Translations under genes and position numbers: made by a program | From: Siminovitchia terrae | GTDB taxonomy: Bacteria > Bacillota > Bacilli > Bacillales > Bacillaceae_C | Reading direction: 5' to 3' | DNA: 64,000 nt | Assembly: GCF_003605405.2 (NCBI RefSeq) | Contig: NZ_QYTW02000002.1 | Location: forward strand, 150,555 to 214,554 | The notes under the pieces: generated by a model | The model's database searches: none | Told to the model about the DNA's origin: nothing | The model's input: the letters and a program-made list of their open reading frames with translations, nothing else | Part shown: in pieces, positions 43,562 through 51,692 of the stretch | Layout: each line of letters begins with the position of its first letter | How positions within the stretch are numbered: the first letter of the stretch is position 1

Positions 43562-44917
43562 CTACTTAAGGAACATTTTTATTCGCTTCAACGCATTTTT
43601 TACATGAGGATAGCGAAACGGAATATCGAACAAAGTCGTCTGTTTCAAGACGCTTTTTTTATGGGAAAAAACGTCAAAACTGTTCTTTCCATGATAGGCG
43701 CCAATACCGCTCGTTCCAACTCCTCCAAACGGTAAATGAGGGTTTGCAAAATGGTAAATCGTATCATTGATGCATCCACCACCAAAGGAGATGGAATTCA
43801 GGACCTCATTCTGAATCCGCGTACTTGCGGTAAAAAGATACAGTGCAAGAGGATTCGGATGCTTGCGGATACCTTCGACCACGTCATCCAATGCTGTATA
43901 TTCCAGAACCGGAAGGATGGGGCCGAATATTTCATCTGACATGACCCGGTCATCCCACGTGATATCTGTCAGAATAGTGGGCTCAATGGATAACATCTCC
44001 CGATTTGATTTTCCTCCCAGCAAAATTTCTCCCTGCTTCAGAAAAGAAGTGAGACGATCAAAATGTTTATCACTCACAATCCGCGTCATGGATTGTTCCT
44101 CGTACATTTCGTGGATCGCTTCTCTCAATAAAGCTAAAAACCGGTCTTTGATCCGCTTGTGGACATATAAATAATCAGGTGCAATGCACGTTTGTCCAGC
44201 ATTTGTAAATTTCCCCCATGCAATGCGCCTAGCTGCCAGCTTCAAGCTCGCATCTTCATGGACGATGCAGGGGCTTTTTCCGCCCAATTCCAACGTTACC
44301 GGCGTAAGGTGTTTGGCGGCAGCTTCCATGACTGTTTTTCCAACGAGTATACTGCCAGTGAAGAAAATCTTGCCAAACTCCTCTTGAAGAAGGGCTTGGC
44401 TCGTCTCTACGCCGCCCTGAACAACCGTGACATAGTTTTGGGGAAAAATGTCCCGGATCATTTTTGCAAAAACCTGTGACGTTCTGGGAGTGAGCTCCGA
44501 AGGCTTTATAATAGCACAATTTCCAGCACTAATGGCTCCAATCAAAGGGGCGGCTGCGAGCTGGAATGGGTAATTCCAAGGAGAAATGATCAATGTCGTC
44601 CCATACGGTTCGGAATAAACGTAGCTGGCTGAACCGATATGAGTAATCGGTGTCTTTACCTTTACAGGCTTCACCCAGGACCGCAGCTTGCTGATTGTAA
44701 ACCGCAGTTCTTCCAATATGATTCCGATTTCGGTCGAGTATGCTTCAAATTCGGATTTATTCAAATCAGTTTTGAGGGCCGTAATGAATTCCCTTTCATA
44801 CAGCTTGACGGCACTCCTCAGTTTTTTCAGGGCATTCAGACGAAAGGCTACATCCTTTGTTTGATTCGTCCGGAAAAATTCCCGTTGGCTTGTGATGAGT
44901 GAGTGGTAGGATTCCAT
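43562..44917 (-). CDS. Class 3-type aldehyde dehydrogenase (YwdH-like)
   Basis: 451 aa, the short class 3 form lacking the N-terminal extension. Motifs: ISPWNYPFQLAAAPLIGAI, FTGSILVGKTVMEAAAKHLTPVTLELGGKSP (general base E), nucleophilic cysteine in NAGQTCIAPDY, and LPFGGVGTSGIGAYHG. C-terminal basic tail (KNALKRIKMFLK). Probably oxidises medium or long-chain aliphatic or aromatic aldehydes. Monocistronic, with repeat copy E about 100 bp upstream. Confidence 0.9.
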   Translation of the reverse strand: MESYHSLITSQREFFRTNQTKDVAFRLNALKKLRSAVKLYEREFITALKTDLNKSEFEAYSTEIGIILEELRFTISKLRSWVKPVKVKTPITHIGSASYVYSEPYGTTLIISPWNYPFQLAAAPLIGAISAGNCAIIKPSELTPRTSQVFAKMIRDIFPQNYVTVVQGGVETSQALLQEEFGKIFFTGSILVGKTVMEAAAKHLTPVTLELGGKSPCIVHEDASLKLAARRIAWGKFTNAGQTCIAPDYLYVHKRIKDRFLALLREAIHEMYEEQSMTRIVSDKHFDRLTSFLKQGEILLGGKSNREMLSIEPTILTDITWDDRVMSDEIFGPILPVLEYTALDDVVEGIRKHPNPLALYLFTASTRIQNEVLNSISFGGGCINDTIYHFANPHLPFGGVGTSGIGAYHGKNSFDVFSHKKSVLKQTTLFDIPFRYPHVKNALKRIKMFLK

Positions 44918-45016
44918 GTGGCAATCTCCTTATCTGATCTTGATCTGCTTAACTCTTTGCAAAATTGTACCATAGAGGGATTACTACTTAAAATCAAGGC
45001 GTGTAATACCAGAGCC

Positions 45017-45108
45017 TTTTAACTTCATTCAGTAGAAATCTCCCACTTCTATAAGTGGTGAGATGAATGTATATTGGTAATCCATTCAGTGGGGGTTCAA
45101 ACCCCGGC
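45017..45108 (+). repeat. Structured dispersed repeat, copy E (truncated after first domain)
   Basis: Matches the first 92 bases of the family, up to CAAACCCCGGC, then breaks off. The closing arm GCTGAATAAAGTTAAA and the whole second domain are missing, showing that the two halves are separable. Confidence 0.85.
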
Positions 45109-45350
45109 AAGATGAAAAACCCCCTTTGTATAAGTGTATGTCTATATCCAAGTAGTTTTAGCTGCCACTTCGTTTTTTTTCAAAAACTGTGGCTGTACAA
45201 GCAGATAGATATGCTTTGCATGTTATTTATTTTAAAACATATGTTTTATAAGAGAAGAGGCGGTAAACCCTGGGAGGCCGGTGAAACAAGCACACCTAGA
45301 TTTGATTGCTAGTTTCAAAGAAAAAAATTTAAAAAAATGGTAAAAAAAAT
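45109..45350. other. Intergenic region without recognised gene
   Basis: It contains an imperfect AGCTGCCAC/GTGGCTGT hairpin (about 45160-45196). No ORF with start and ribosome site. Confidence 0.35.
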
Positions 45351-45351
45351 A

Positions 45352-45380
45352 TTTACAAATTTCTCTTCCGGGTATATACT
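45352..45380 (+). promoter_or_regulatory. Promoter of the 30-aa peptide gene
   Basis: TTTACA (45352-45357), exactly 17 bp, TATACT (45375-45380); a near-consensus sigma-A promoter. Confidence 0.75.
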
Positions 45381-45411
45381 AAAAACACTTTAAAAAAGGA
45401 GTGACAAATTT

Positions 45412-45504
45412 ATGAACAAATCAACAAAAGCTGGACTTATATTCGTGGTTGTGCATACTGTGTTTTTCTTGAATTTGGCTGTAGATCTATCATTCCTTTC
45501 TTAG
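45412..45504 (+). CDS. Small hydrophobic peptide (30 aa)
   Basis: ATG at 45412 with AAAAGGAGTGA upstream, in line with a near-consensus promoter. The product starts MNKSTKAGLIFVVVHTVFFL and continues NLAVDLSFLS: three positively charged or polar N-terminal residues, then a single membrane segment of about 20 residues. A probable terminator follows within 90 bp, so it is an isolated transcription unit. I know no family for it. It could be a membrane-inserting regulator or a toxin-like peptide; no antisense RNA promoter was evident. Confidence 0.6.
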   Translation: MNKSTKAGLIFVVVHTVFFLNLAVDLSFLS

Positions 45505-45565
45505 TTTCTCTTCTGTTAAAGCGCTTTCAATATTTCTTCAATAAATTACTTCTATACTTACCAAA

Positions 45566-45596
45566 CGGGCTCTCTTTTAAAGAGGGGGCTTTTTTG
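45566..45596 (+). terminator. Probable terminator after the 30-aa peptide gene
   Basis: Stem built around CTCTTTTAAAGAG with GGGC/GGGGGCT flanks and followed by TTTTTT; the outer pairing is imperfect. Confidence 0.6.
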
Positions 45597-45623
45597 TGCG
45601 GAAACCTTCATTAACAAATGCTA

Positions 45624-45818
45624 TTTAACTTCATTCAGCAGAAATCTCCCACTTCTATAAGTGGTGAGAAGAATGCCTATTGGTATTCCATTCAGTAGGG
45701 GTTCAAACCCCGGCTGAATAAAGTCAAAGCCTCCGGCGGATGCCACAGATTTTCAGAGGAAATTTATCGAGCGAAGCTCGATAAAATCTGGGCGCAAATA
45801 CGCCAAGGCGCATTTGAT
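45624..45818 (+). repeat. Structured dispersed repeat, copy F
   Basis: Full-length, apical loop GAA (TTATCGAGC-GAA-GCTCGATAA). Lies about 500 bp from copy E in the same orientation. Confidence 0.88.
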
Positions 45819-46237
45819 ATCGTTGATGACTGGACCGCTGAAAACTTGAACGGCTCCATGAGTATTACTGGTTTCATTTTATTTTTTCCTCGAATGTAAA
45901 GTCGATCCCGCCAATTTTTATATTAAAAAGCTTTGATTTTTTTCCCGTCTATTTTGTACACTTTTCTTGTAAACATAGTATCACGCAGTATGTATTTTAC
46001 GATATTGAAAAAAGAAGATCGAATGGGGATATACAGTGGCCTTGAGATTGAAACGGGTCTGTCAAATGAAGAAGAACGTCTGCGGGATTCTTGATGAAAT
46101 CGGCTGAAAAGGATGTTCCCGATATCCGCCAATGCCAATGAGAGGGTCCGGTGAATATAGTTTCTTGCTCACAGTGAGGAAATCTGGGGCCATCCGCTGA
46201 CTGACGGGGAATTGGAAAAAATGGTAGGGTTTATTAG
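45819..46237. other. Intergenic region without recognised gene
   Basis: Short ORFs here lack ribosome sites and known motifs. Probably decayed DNA between repeat copy F and the tandem repeats. Confidence 0.35.
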
Positions 46238-46390
46238 TGCCCAAATTAGTCGGAAGTAATGAAAAACGGTCATCTATCTCCATTAAAAGAGCCCATATCT
46301 GTTGGGAATAGCAAAAAACGGGCACCAATTTCCCGAAAGTGCCCGCGTTGTCGGGAGTAACGAAATGCGGTTACCAACCCGCTTCATTAA
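46238..46390 (+). repeat. Tandem array of three degenerate ~51-bp repeats
   Basis: Units begin with GCCC at 46238, 46291 and 46341. Each contains T(C/T)GG(G/A)A(G/A)TA(A/G)(T/C)(G)(A)AA followed by CGG(T/G)(C/T)A(C)C and a pyrimidine-rich end. It lies just downstream of the ABC permease stop on the opposite strand. Confidence 0.6.
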
Positions 46391-46443
46391 TGTTCATCTT
46401 TATTTGTACATGCGATGGCTGCTTCATCATTTTGTTCAAATTC

Positions 46444-47268
46444 CTACTTATGCTCCGGTTTCCAGGATGAAAATCGCTTTTCAATAAGACCTAATAAAAA
46501 TGTAAGAATGAGCCCTGTAATAGTAATGATCAATACGCCAACAAACATTCGATCCGTTTGCAGGTTTTGCCCATTGCTTGTCAGTTGATATCCAATACCC
46601 GCAGTTGAAGCAAATAATTCACCTACAACTACAGCAATTAGCCCTTGGCCAATACCTAGTCTAATTCCGTTTAAAAGAAATGGTACTGTCGAGGGTAAAG
46701 CAATTGTTTTAAAGATTTGAAACTCACTGGCATTGAATGTACGCGCTGCTTTAATCAGATTTTGATCCAAGGTCACCATTGCCTTCTGAGCACTCATCAC
46801 GATGGGGAAGAAAGCCATCAAAAATACGATAACAATTTTTGATGCGGGCCCAATTCCGAAGGCAATCACAATAACTGGCAAAAGGGCAACCTTAGGTGTT
46901 ACATACAAACCAGAAATGAAAGGGTTGACTATTGCATTAAAATACTTATTCCATCCCGAAAACACACCTATTGGTATACCGACTAATATTGCCAAAGCAA
47001 ACCCTGCCAAAAACTCGTAACCGCTTACTTTTAAGTTATCCCAAAAGGAAGCTTCCTGGACCATATAAACAGATGCTTGCAAAATTTCAATCGGTGAACT
47101 AATAAATAACGGATTTATCCATGCGTTTCGAGAGGCAATTTCCCAAAGTAAGAGAAACAGTGTGACGGAAGTGATACTAATAATCAAGGGTCTTCTATCT
47201 TTTTTTACCTTCTTTTCTTTGTTTAGCTTTATTCCGGACTCTACGAATTGTGTAGCACTCTTAGTCAT
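46444..47268 (-). CDS. ABC transporter permease, SsuC/TauC type
   Basis: 274 aa from the ATG at 47268 (GGAGAAGGG upstream); a longer start at 47325 would overlap the ATPase gene. Six membrane helices and the EAA-like cytoplasmic loop AARTFNASEFQIFKTIALPSTVPFLLNGIRLGIGQG. Forms the channel of an importer with the ATPase and the binding protein of the same operon. The family takes up sulfonates, taurine, nitrate, thiamine precursors or aromatic acids; the neighbouring degradation genes favour an aromatic substrate. Confidence 0.88.
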   Translation of the reverse strand: MTKSATQFVESGIKLNKEKKVKKDRRPLIISITSVTLFLLLWEIASRNAWINPLFISSPIEILQASVYMVQEASFWDNLKVSGYEFLAGFALAILVGIPIGVFSGWNKYFNAIVNPFISGLYVTPKVALLPVIVIAFGIGPASKIVIVFLMAFFPIVMSAQKAMVTLDQNLIKAARTFNASEFQIFKTIALPSTVPFLLNGIRLGIGQGLIAVVVGELFASTAGIGYQLTSNGQNLQTDRMFVGVLIITITGLILTFLLGLIEKRFSSWKPEHK

Positions 47269-47272
47269 ATGA

Positions 47273-48097
47273 TTAGATTCCCTTCTCCTTATTTTCAAAA
47301 CCTTGCTTAGAAGACTCATCTTCAATAATTGACCATATTTGGTCTACTAATTGTAAGAATTGCGGGTCACGCTTTACATGTAAATCCCTTGGTCTAGGTA
47401 TCTGCACATTGATAATTTTGACTAAGCGTCCGGGCCTTGCTCCAAAGACGAAAACCCTATCTGCTAAAAATACAGCTTCATCAATTTGATGTGTAATGAA
47501 GAGACTAGTTTTCTTTGTTTCGCTCCAAATTCTAAGTAATTCTACCTGCATGAATTCTCTCGTTTGTGCGTCCAATGCTGAAAATGGCTCGTCTAGGAGT
47601 AATAATGATGGATCTACCGTTAAGGCTCTAGCCAAATTTACTCTTTGCTGCATTCCTCCTGATAATTCATGAGGATAATGATTTTCAAAGCCTTTTAATC
47701 CAACCATCTCTATGAATTCTCTCGCTTCTTTCTTTTTATTTTCCGAGCTTTCTTTTTGTAATTCGACGCCATAGAGCACATTGTCTAAAACTGTCCGCCA
47801 AGGCAGCAGACTAGGGTTTTGAAATACCATCGCCCGGTCTTTGCCCGGACCACTAATTTTCTGTTGATCTAATAATATTTCTCCTTTGCTTGGCTTTAGC
47901 AGCCCAACCACTGTGTTTAAAAACGTTGTCTTTCCACAGCCGCTTGGGCCGACGATACAGATGAATTCTCCCTCTTTAATATCTAGATTTATATTCTCTA
48001 AGGCTATTACTTCTGCACCAGTTTTATTATTTGTATAGGTAACATTTAAGAAGCGGGTGGACAATTTTACGTTTTCTAGCGCATTTGCAGTTCCCAT
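47273..48097 (-). CDS. ABC transporter ATP-binding protein, SsuB/TauB type
   Basis: 274 aa. Walker A GPSGCGKT, Q-loop MVFQNPSLLPWRTVLDNV, signature LSGGMQQR, Walker B LLLLDEPFSALD, H-loop THQIDEAV. ATG at 48097 with AAAGGAG nine bases upstream. Middle gene of the importer operon; the permease start is four bases beyond its stop. Confidence 0.92.
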   Translation of the reverse strand: MGTANALENVKLSTRFLNVTYTNNKTGAEVIALENINLDIKEGEFICIVGPSGCGKTTFLNTVVGLLKPSKGEILLDQQKISGPGKDRAMVFQNPSLLPWRTVLDNVLYGVELQKESSENKKKEAREFIEMVGLKGFENHYPHELSGGMQQRVNLARALTVDPSLLLLDEPFSALDAQTREFMQVELLRIWSETKKTSLFITHQIDEAVFLADRVFVFGARPGRLVKIINVQIPRPRDLHVKRDPQFLQLVDQIWSIIEDESSKQGFENKEKGI

Positions 48098-48122
48098 TTC
48101 ATAATTCTCCTTTAATAATGGT

Positions 48123-49175
48123 TTATTTGAAGACTTCATCTATATATTTATTTGTCCAAATAACGTCTTCCGCTGTATCTTGTTCTTTAGTGACGCCAGA
48201 TAAATCTTTATATTCAATTAAAGGATCTTGGGCATTGTCCCATGCTTCTTGATTCATTTCGCCATAACCCTTGAAAGTATCTTTCAATCCAATTAATGAT
48301 TTTTCAAGGATATCTACATCGACCCCTTCAAAATAAGGTGAAATAGATTTTGCTGCTTCTTCTGGATGATCACGTGTGAACTCCATACCTTTTCCGATAG
48401 CTCTTACAACTTTTAAAGAAGTTTCATGATTCTTTTCTAGGTAATCTTTGTCGGCAAACACAACTTCCCATGCCATATTCTTGTACATCGGCTCCTCCAT
48501 CATGTCGATCATGATTTCACCAACTTCTTTACCTTCGGCATGTAGACCCATCGGAGGTGAGGCAACCCCTCCGTCAACAATTCCTTCTTGCATACCGCCA
48601 ATTTTTGATCCATCACCCGATAGTTTGACTGTTTTGAAATCTTTGGGGTCGATGTTATGTAATTTCATTAAGTATCTAGCATAAACATCACCAGAATCAC
48701 CAACAAGATTTGTACCGATAGTACTGCTAGCCAATGCTTTTACTTTATCTTCAAACGGTGAATCCTTAGACAATCCCTTTGCTTTTATATATTTTTTAGA
48801 AAAAGTGATTTGAAAAGTTAGAGCAGAATTTAAAGATTGGATTGCGACTAAGTTTTCGCCTTTATCGAGAGGAGCAAACATACTCCGTGGTCCTGAGACT
48901 GCAAACTGTGCTTCTCCAGATAGAAGAGAAGCAATTACCTGGGCTCCCCCACCACCAGAGGCTATTTTAGCTTCAATACCTTCCTCTTTGAAAAATCCCT
49001 GTTCGATCGCTACGTAAAACGGGGCTACTGACAAAATTCTTGCTGGTTCAGCAAAGGTGATTTTTTCTAGTTCTTCACCCTTCGAACTCTCCTCTTTTTT
49101 CTCTTGGCCGCAGGCAGACATTGTTATGGCTAAACAAAATATAGCGGCTAGAACACCCAATTTTTTTCTTAACAT
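48123..49175 (-). CDS. ABC transporter substrate-binding lipoprotein, NMT1/SsuA-like
   Basis: 350 aa. Lipoprotein signal peptide (LGVLAAIFCLAITMSACGQ, lipobox MSAC with cleavage before the cysteine) followed by an NMT1-type type-II binding fold: AEPARILSVAPFYVAIEQGFFKEEGI, GGGGAQVIASLLSGEAQFAVSG, SGDGSKIGGMQEGIVDGGVASPP. It captures the substrate outside the cell. First gene of the importer operon, whose promoter carries a copy of the palindrome shared with the aromatic degradation genes. Confidence 0.9.
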   Translation of the reverse strand: MLRKKLGVLAAIFCLAITMSACGQEKKEESSKGEELEKITFAEPARILSVAPFYVAIEQGFFKEEGIEAKIASGGGGAQVIASLLSGEAQFAVSGPRSMFAPLDKGENLVAIQSLNSALTFQITFSKKYIKAKGLSKDSPFEDKVKALASSTIGTNLVGDSGDVYARYLMKLHNIDPKDFKTVKLSGDGSKIGGMQEGIVDGGVASPPMGLHAEGKEVGEIMIDMMEEPMYKNMAWEVVFADKDYLEKNHETSLKVVRAIGKGMEFTRDHPEEAAKSISPYFEGVDVDILEKSLIGLKDTFKGYGEMNQEAWDNAQDPLIEYKDLSGVTKEQDTAEDVIWTNKYIDEVFK

Positions 49176-49205
49176 ATTGCCATCCTCCTGTTTATATCAT
49201 TATTC

Positions 49206-49275
49206 GTTTCACATACAAAACATCGTTTTGTCGATGTTTTGGGTAATTGTAACTTGCTCCCGATATAATTGTCAA
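49206..49275 (-). promoter_or_regulatory. Promoter and candidate IclR operator of the ABC importer operon
   Basis: On the minus strand TTGACA (49275-49270) and TACAAT (49251-49246) are 18 bp apart. The palindrome GTTTCACATACAAAAC (49206-49221) lies about 25 bp downstream of the -10, where it could block elongation or initiation. Confidence 0.6.
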
Positions 49276-49507
49276 TATCTTTTTGCATTTGTGATGATTG
49301 GGTTTTTAGTGAAAAAAGCGCCATTAATACAAGTTAAATAACGGTAATTGATAGGAAAATAAAGTGAGAAAAAAAGAGGGGATTTTGTCGGATCTTGTAA
49401 GACAAGAGAGCCCTCGTAATGTTGTGGAGGATTGGAAATATATTATCGAATTGGAGGTGGAGTTCTTGAAATATTCAAAGTTAAAGAGAGGTAGTTTCAA
49501 CTTCATG

Positions 49508-49576
49508 TTGACAAATCTGAATTTAACAATAATAATTGTATTGGTTATATTGTAAACTGTGTTTTATATTTAAAAC
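49508..49576 (+). promoter_or_regulatory. Promoter and candidate IclR operator upstream of the hydrolase gene
   Basis: TTGACA (49508-49513), 17 bp, AATAAT (49531-49536). The palindrome GTTTTATATTTAAAAC is at 49561-49576, the same relative position as at the importer and cupin promoters. Confidence 0.6.
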
Positions 49577-49608
49577 TATGAATGTGTTCGTTTAAATTAG
49601 AAGGGAGA

Positions 49609-49740
49609 ATGATTACATACATAGGGATTTTCATTGTAGCCTTGGCTGCTGGTATTTTTGTTTTAGGATATCTGTTAGAACATTTGTTATTATGCGGAAA
49701 CAAAATTTTATCAGACTGTTATGGTAGGGTCATATATTAG
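49609..49740 (+). CDS. Small hydrophobic protein (43 aa)
   Basis: ATG at 49609 just after AAGGGAGA (spacing unusually short), downstream of a good promoter and ahead of the hydrolase gene. The sequence starts MITYIGIFIVALAAGIFVLG and continues through one more hydrophobic stretch to a short polar tail, so a single membrane helix is likely. Not recognised; it may be only part of the hydrolase leader. Confidence 0.35.
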   Translation: MITYIGIFIVALAAGIFVLGYLLEHLLLCGNKILSDCYGRVIY

Positions 49741-49773
49741 AAAAAAATCCAAAGATAGCGAGGTTGTTATTCA

Positions 49774-50562
49774 ATGCCCACAGTACAGCTTACGAATTTT
49801 ACAATTCATTACGCGAAAGAGGGAAATGGTCATCCCTTGATTATTTTACATGGACTGGGCAATAACTCTCAGTCATGGAAAAATCAATTGAGTGCACTTA
49901 AAGATAACTTTACGGTCATCGCTTGGGATGCTCCAGGATACGGAAAGAGTTCAGATCCAGCAGAAGAGTTTAAACATTTTTCGCAATTTACGAATGTGCT
50001 TAAGGAGTTTGTTGATACATTAGGATATGAATCTATTTATCTTTTGGGGCATTCCATGGGATCGGCGATTGCCATCGACTTTGTCCACCGATACCCTAAT
50101 TTGGTAGATAAGCTGATTATTGCTGATCCTACCCGGGGTGCGGCAGGTCTAACCGAAGAGGAGAACGAAAAAAGACTTCAAGAGCGTTTGGACTCCATTA
50201 ATCATCTAGATCCATCAGAACTGGCAAAGCAAAGGGCCAGAAACCTGCTTTCTCCCAATGCTTCTGAAGAGGTAATAAAAGAGGCTGAACGCATTATGTC
50301 CCAAGTGAGGCCCCCAGGCTATCGTTCAGTCTCTTATTCACTCGGGAATTTAAATCAAATGGACTTATTACAATCCATCTCTGTTCCAACACTTGTCATA
50401 TGCGGGGAGCTCGACAAAGTGACACCTGTTTCTGAAGCGGAAATTTTCCATCAATCCATACCGGATTCAAAATTGGAGATTATTCCCGACACGGGTCATT
50501 TATGCTATCAGGAGGATCCTGAAACGTTTAATGAAAAGGTTGTCCGCTTTTTGGAAAAGTGA
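49774..50562 (+). CDS. Alpha/beta hydrolase, meta-cleavage-product-hydrolase-like
   Basis: 262 aa. LHGLGNNSQSW oxyanion region, nucleophile elbow GHSMGS (Ser94), acid in GELDKVTP, histidine in PDTGHLCYQEDPE. Size and motifs match C-C bond hydrolases such as BphD/TodF and 3-oxoadipate enol-lactonases. The extradiol dioxygenase a few genes on makes a ring-cleavage-product hydrolase role likely. ATG at 49774; followed by its own terminator. Confidence 0.87.
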   Translation: MPTVQLTNFTIHYAKEGNGHPLIILHGLGNNSQSWKNQLSALKDNFTVIAWDAPGYGKSSDPAEEFKHFSQFTNVLKEFVDTLGYESIYLLGHSMGSAIAIDFVHRYPNLVDKLIIADPTRGAAGLTEEENEKRLQERLDSINHLDPSELAKQRARNLLSPNASEEVIKEAERIMSQVRPPGYRSVSYSLGNLNQMDLLQSISVPTLVICGELDKVTPVSEAEIFHQSIPDSKLEIIPDTGHLCYQEDPETFNEKVVRFLEK

Positions 50563-50580
50563 TGGCTGAAGGTATTTGAA

Positions 50581-50612
50581 AACTGGTGGAGAGATCTCTC
50601 TGCCAGTTTTTT
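50581..50612 (+). terminator. Terminator after the hydrolase gene
   Basis: AACTGG/CCAGTT outer stem and GAGAGA/TCTCTC inner stem (50581-50608), then TTTTTT. Confidence 0.82.
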
Positions 50613-50644
50613 CTGCTGTAGATAATGAAATATTTTGCAAAATC

Positions 50645-50676
50645 TTGAGTCTTGTTCATTTTAATCATATGATTAA
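50645..50676 (+). promoter_or_regulatory. iclR-type gene promoter with palindrome
   Basis: TTGAGT (50645-50650), 17 bp, TATGAT (50668-50673). The perfect 16-bp palindrome TTAATCATATGATTAA (50661-50676) covers the -10 and differs from the GTTT-N8-AAAC operators. Confidence 0.5.
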
Positions 50677-50713
50677 TAAGAAAGCCTGATGAAAAACTAT
50701 TTAGGGAGATGCT

Positions 50714-51469
50714 TTGTCAATGAGTGACTCAGATAAAGAAAAATATAGTGCGAATTCCTTGGTAAGAGGTTTGGAAATCCTGAAACTATTCAATGAAGAG
50801 ACCCCCACTTTATCACTCTCCGAGATATCGAAAAGCTTGGGTGTTAGTAGAACAGTACCATATCGGCTTTTATATACGTTGCAAAGTATGGGGTATCTGG
50901 ATCAAGATGAGAATACGAAGCGTTATAGCCTGACTCCTAAGGTATTAGAAATAGGATTTGCTTATTTAAGCAGTTTAAAGCTGCCTGAAATCGCACAGCC
51001 GTATATAGAAAAATTACGAGATGAGCTTGGAACGTCCTGCCATTTATCTATTTTGGATGATCAAGAGGTAGTATACATAGGCACTGCGCCAGTGAGGCAT
51101 GTTTCAATGATCAATGTCAATATAGGAGCGAGGCTTCCGGCACGGGCATTGGCCAATGGCAGGGTCCTGCTAGCATATCAGCCGGAAGGAAGATTGACAG
51201 ATAAGTTTAATGAATCCGATCTTACTTCTATCCAAAAAGAATTGGAGTCAATTCGTAAACAAGGGTATGCAATTACAGAAGGTGATTTCCTTCCTGGTGT
51301 CCATTCGGCAGCAGCACCCATTTTTGATTATACCGGAAGTATAAAGGCAGCATTGAATGTGGTTACATCAGAACCGTTATTTCATGAAAATTTCCTTGAA
51401 GAAGTGGCTTTGCCAAAAGTAGTTGAAGCAGCAAAAGAATTGTCTAATCATTTAGGATATAAAAAATGA
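50714..51469 (+). CDS. IclR family transcriptional regulator
   Basis: 251 aa. N-terminal winged HTH (SLVRGLEILKLFNEETPTLSLSEISKSLGVSRTVPYRLLYTLQSMGYLD) and C-terminal IclR effector domain (DELGTSCHLSILDDQEVVYIG, INVNIGARLPARALANGRVLLAY, VHSAAAPIFDYTGSIKAALNV). IclR proteins commonly control aromatic catabolism (PcaR, PobR, and similar) and bind short palindromes. It sits inside the cluster it presumably controls. ATG start at 50720 is possible; the annotated start at 50714 has GGGAG upstream. Confidence 0.9.
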   Translation: MSMSDSDKEKYSANSLVRGLEILKLFNEETPTLSLSEISKSLGVSRTVPYRLLYTLQSMGYLDQDENTKRYSLTPKVLEIGFAYLSSLKLPEIAQPYIEKLRDELGTSCHLSILDDQEVVYIGTAPVRHVSMINVNIGARLPARALANGRVLLAYQPEGRLTDKFNESDLTSIQKELESIRKQGYAITEGDFLPGVHSAAAPIFDYTGSIKAALNVVTSEPLFHENFLEEVALPKVVEAAKELSNHLGYKK

Positions 51470-51477
51470 CTGATTGA

Positions 51478-51511
51478 AATCTTACAAGAACTGAGAGCTT
51501 GTAAGATTTTT
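51478..51511 (+). terminator. Terminator after the IclR gene
   Basis: CTTACAAG (51481-51488) pairs with CTTGTAAG (51498-51505), followed by ATTTTTT. Confidence 0.82.
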
Positions 51512-51512
51512 T

Positions 51513-51599
51513 GTTTTATATATAAAACATAATTTTTTATGCGGAAAAATTATGTTGACAAACTTCTCTGCACGCATTATTATTTTTCTTATATAAAAC
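51513..51599 (+). promoter_or_regulatory. MFS gene promoter with two candidate IclR operators
   Basis: A perfect palindrome GTTTTATATATAAAAC (51513-51528) lies upstream. The promoter is TTGACA (51555-51560), 17 bp, TATTAT (51578-51583). A second, 14/16 match TTTTCTTATATAAAAC (51584-51599) lies directly after the -10. Two sites flanking a promoter suggest cooperative binding. Confidence 0.65.
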
Positions 51600-51692
51600 A
51601 CTGTTTCAATAAAACTCGCATTGAAAGGGGTTTCTTTTTACGGAATATTTAAACCTATAAATATTCAATAAGGAATTAAAGGAGAGTATACG

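Noticed and set aside
45923-46328. Overlapping short minus-strand frames of 71 and 88 aa
   Set aside because: No ribosome sites or motifs; they overlap the tandem repeats.
49364-49555. 63-aa plus-strand frame starting with GTG
   Set aside because: Weak ribosome site, no recognisable domain, and the TTGACA promoter of the hydrolase unit (49508-49536) lies within it. It may be a decayed gene end, but the evidence is too thin.
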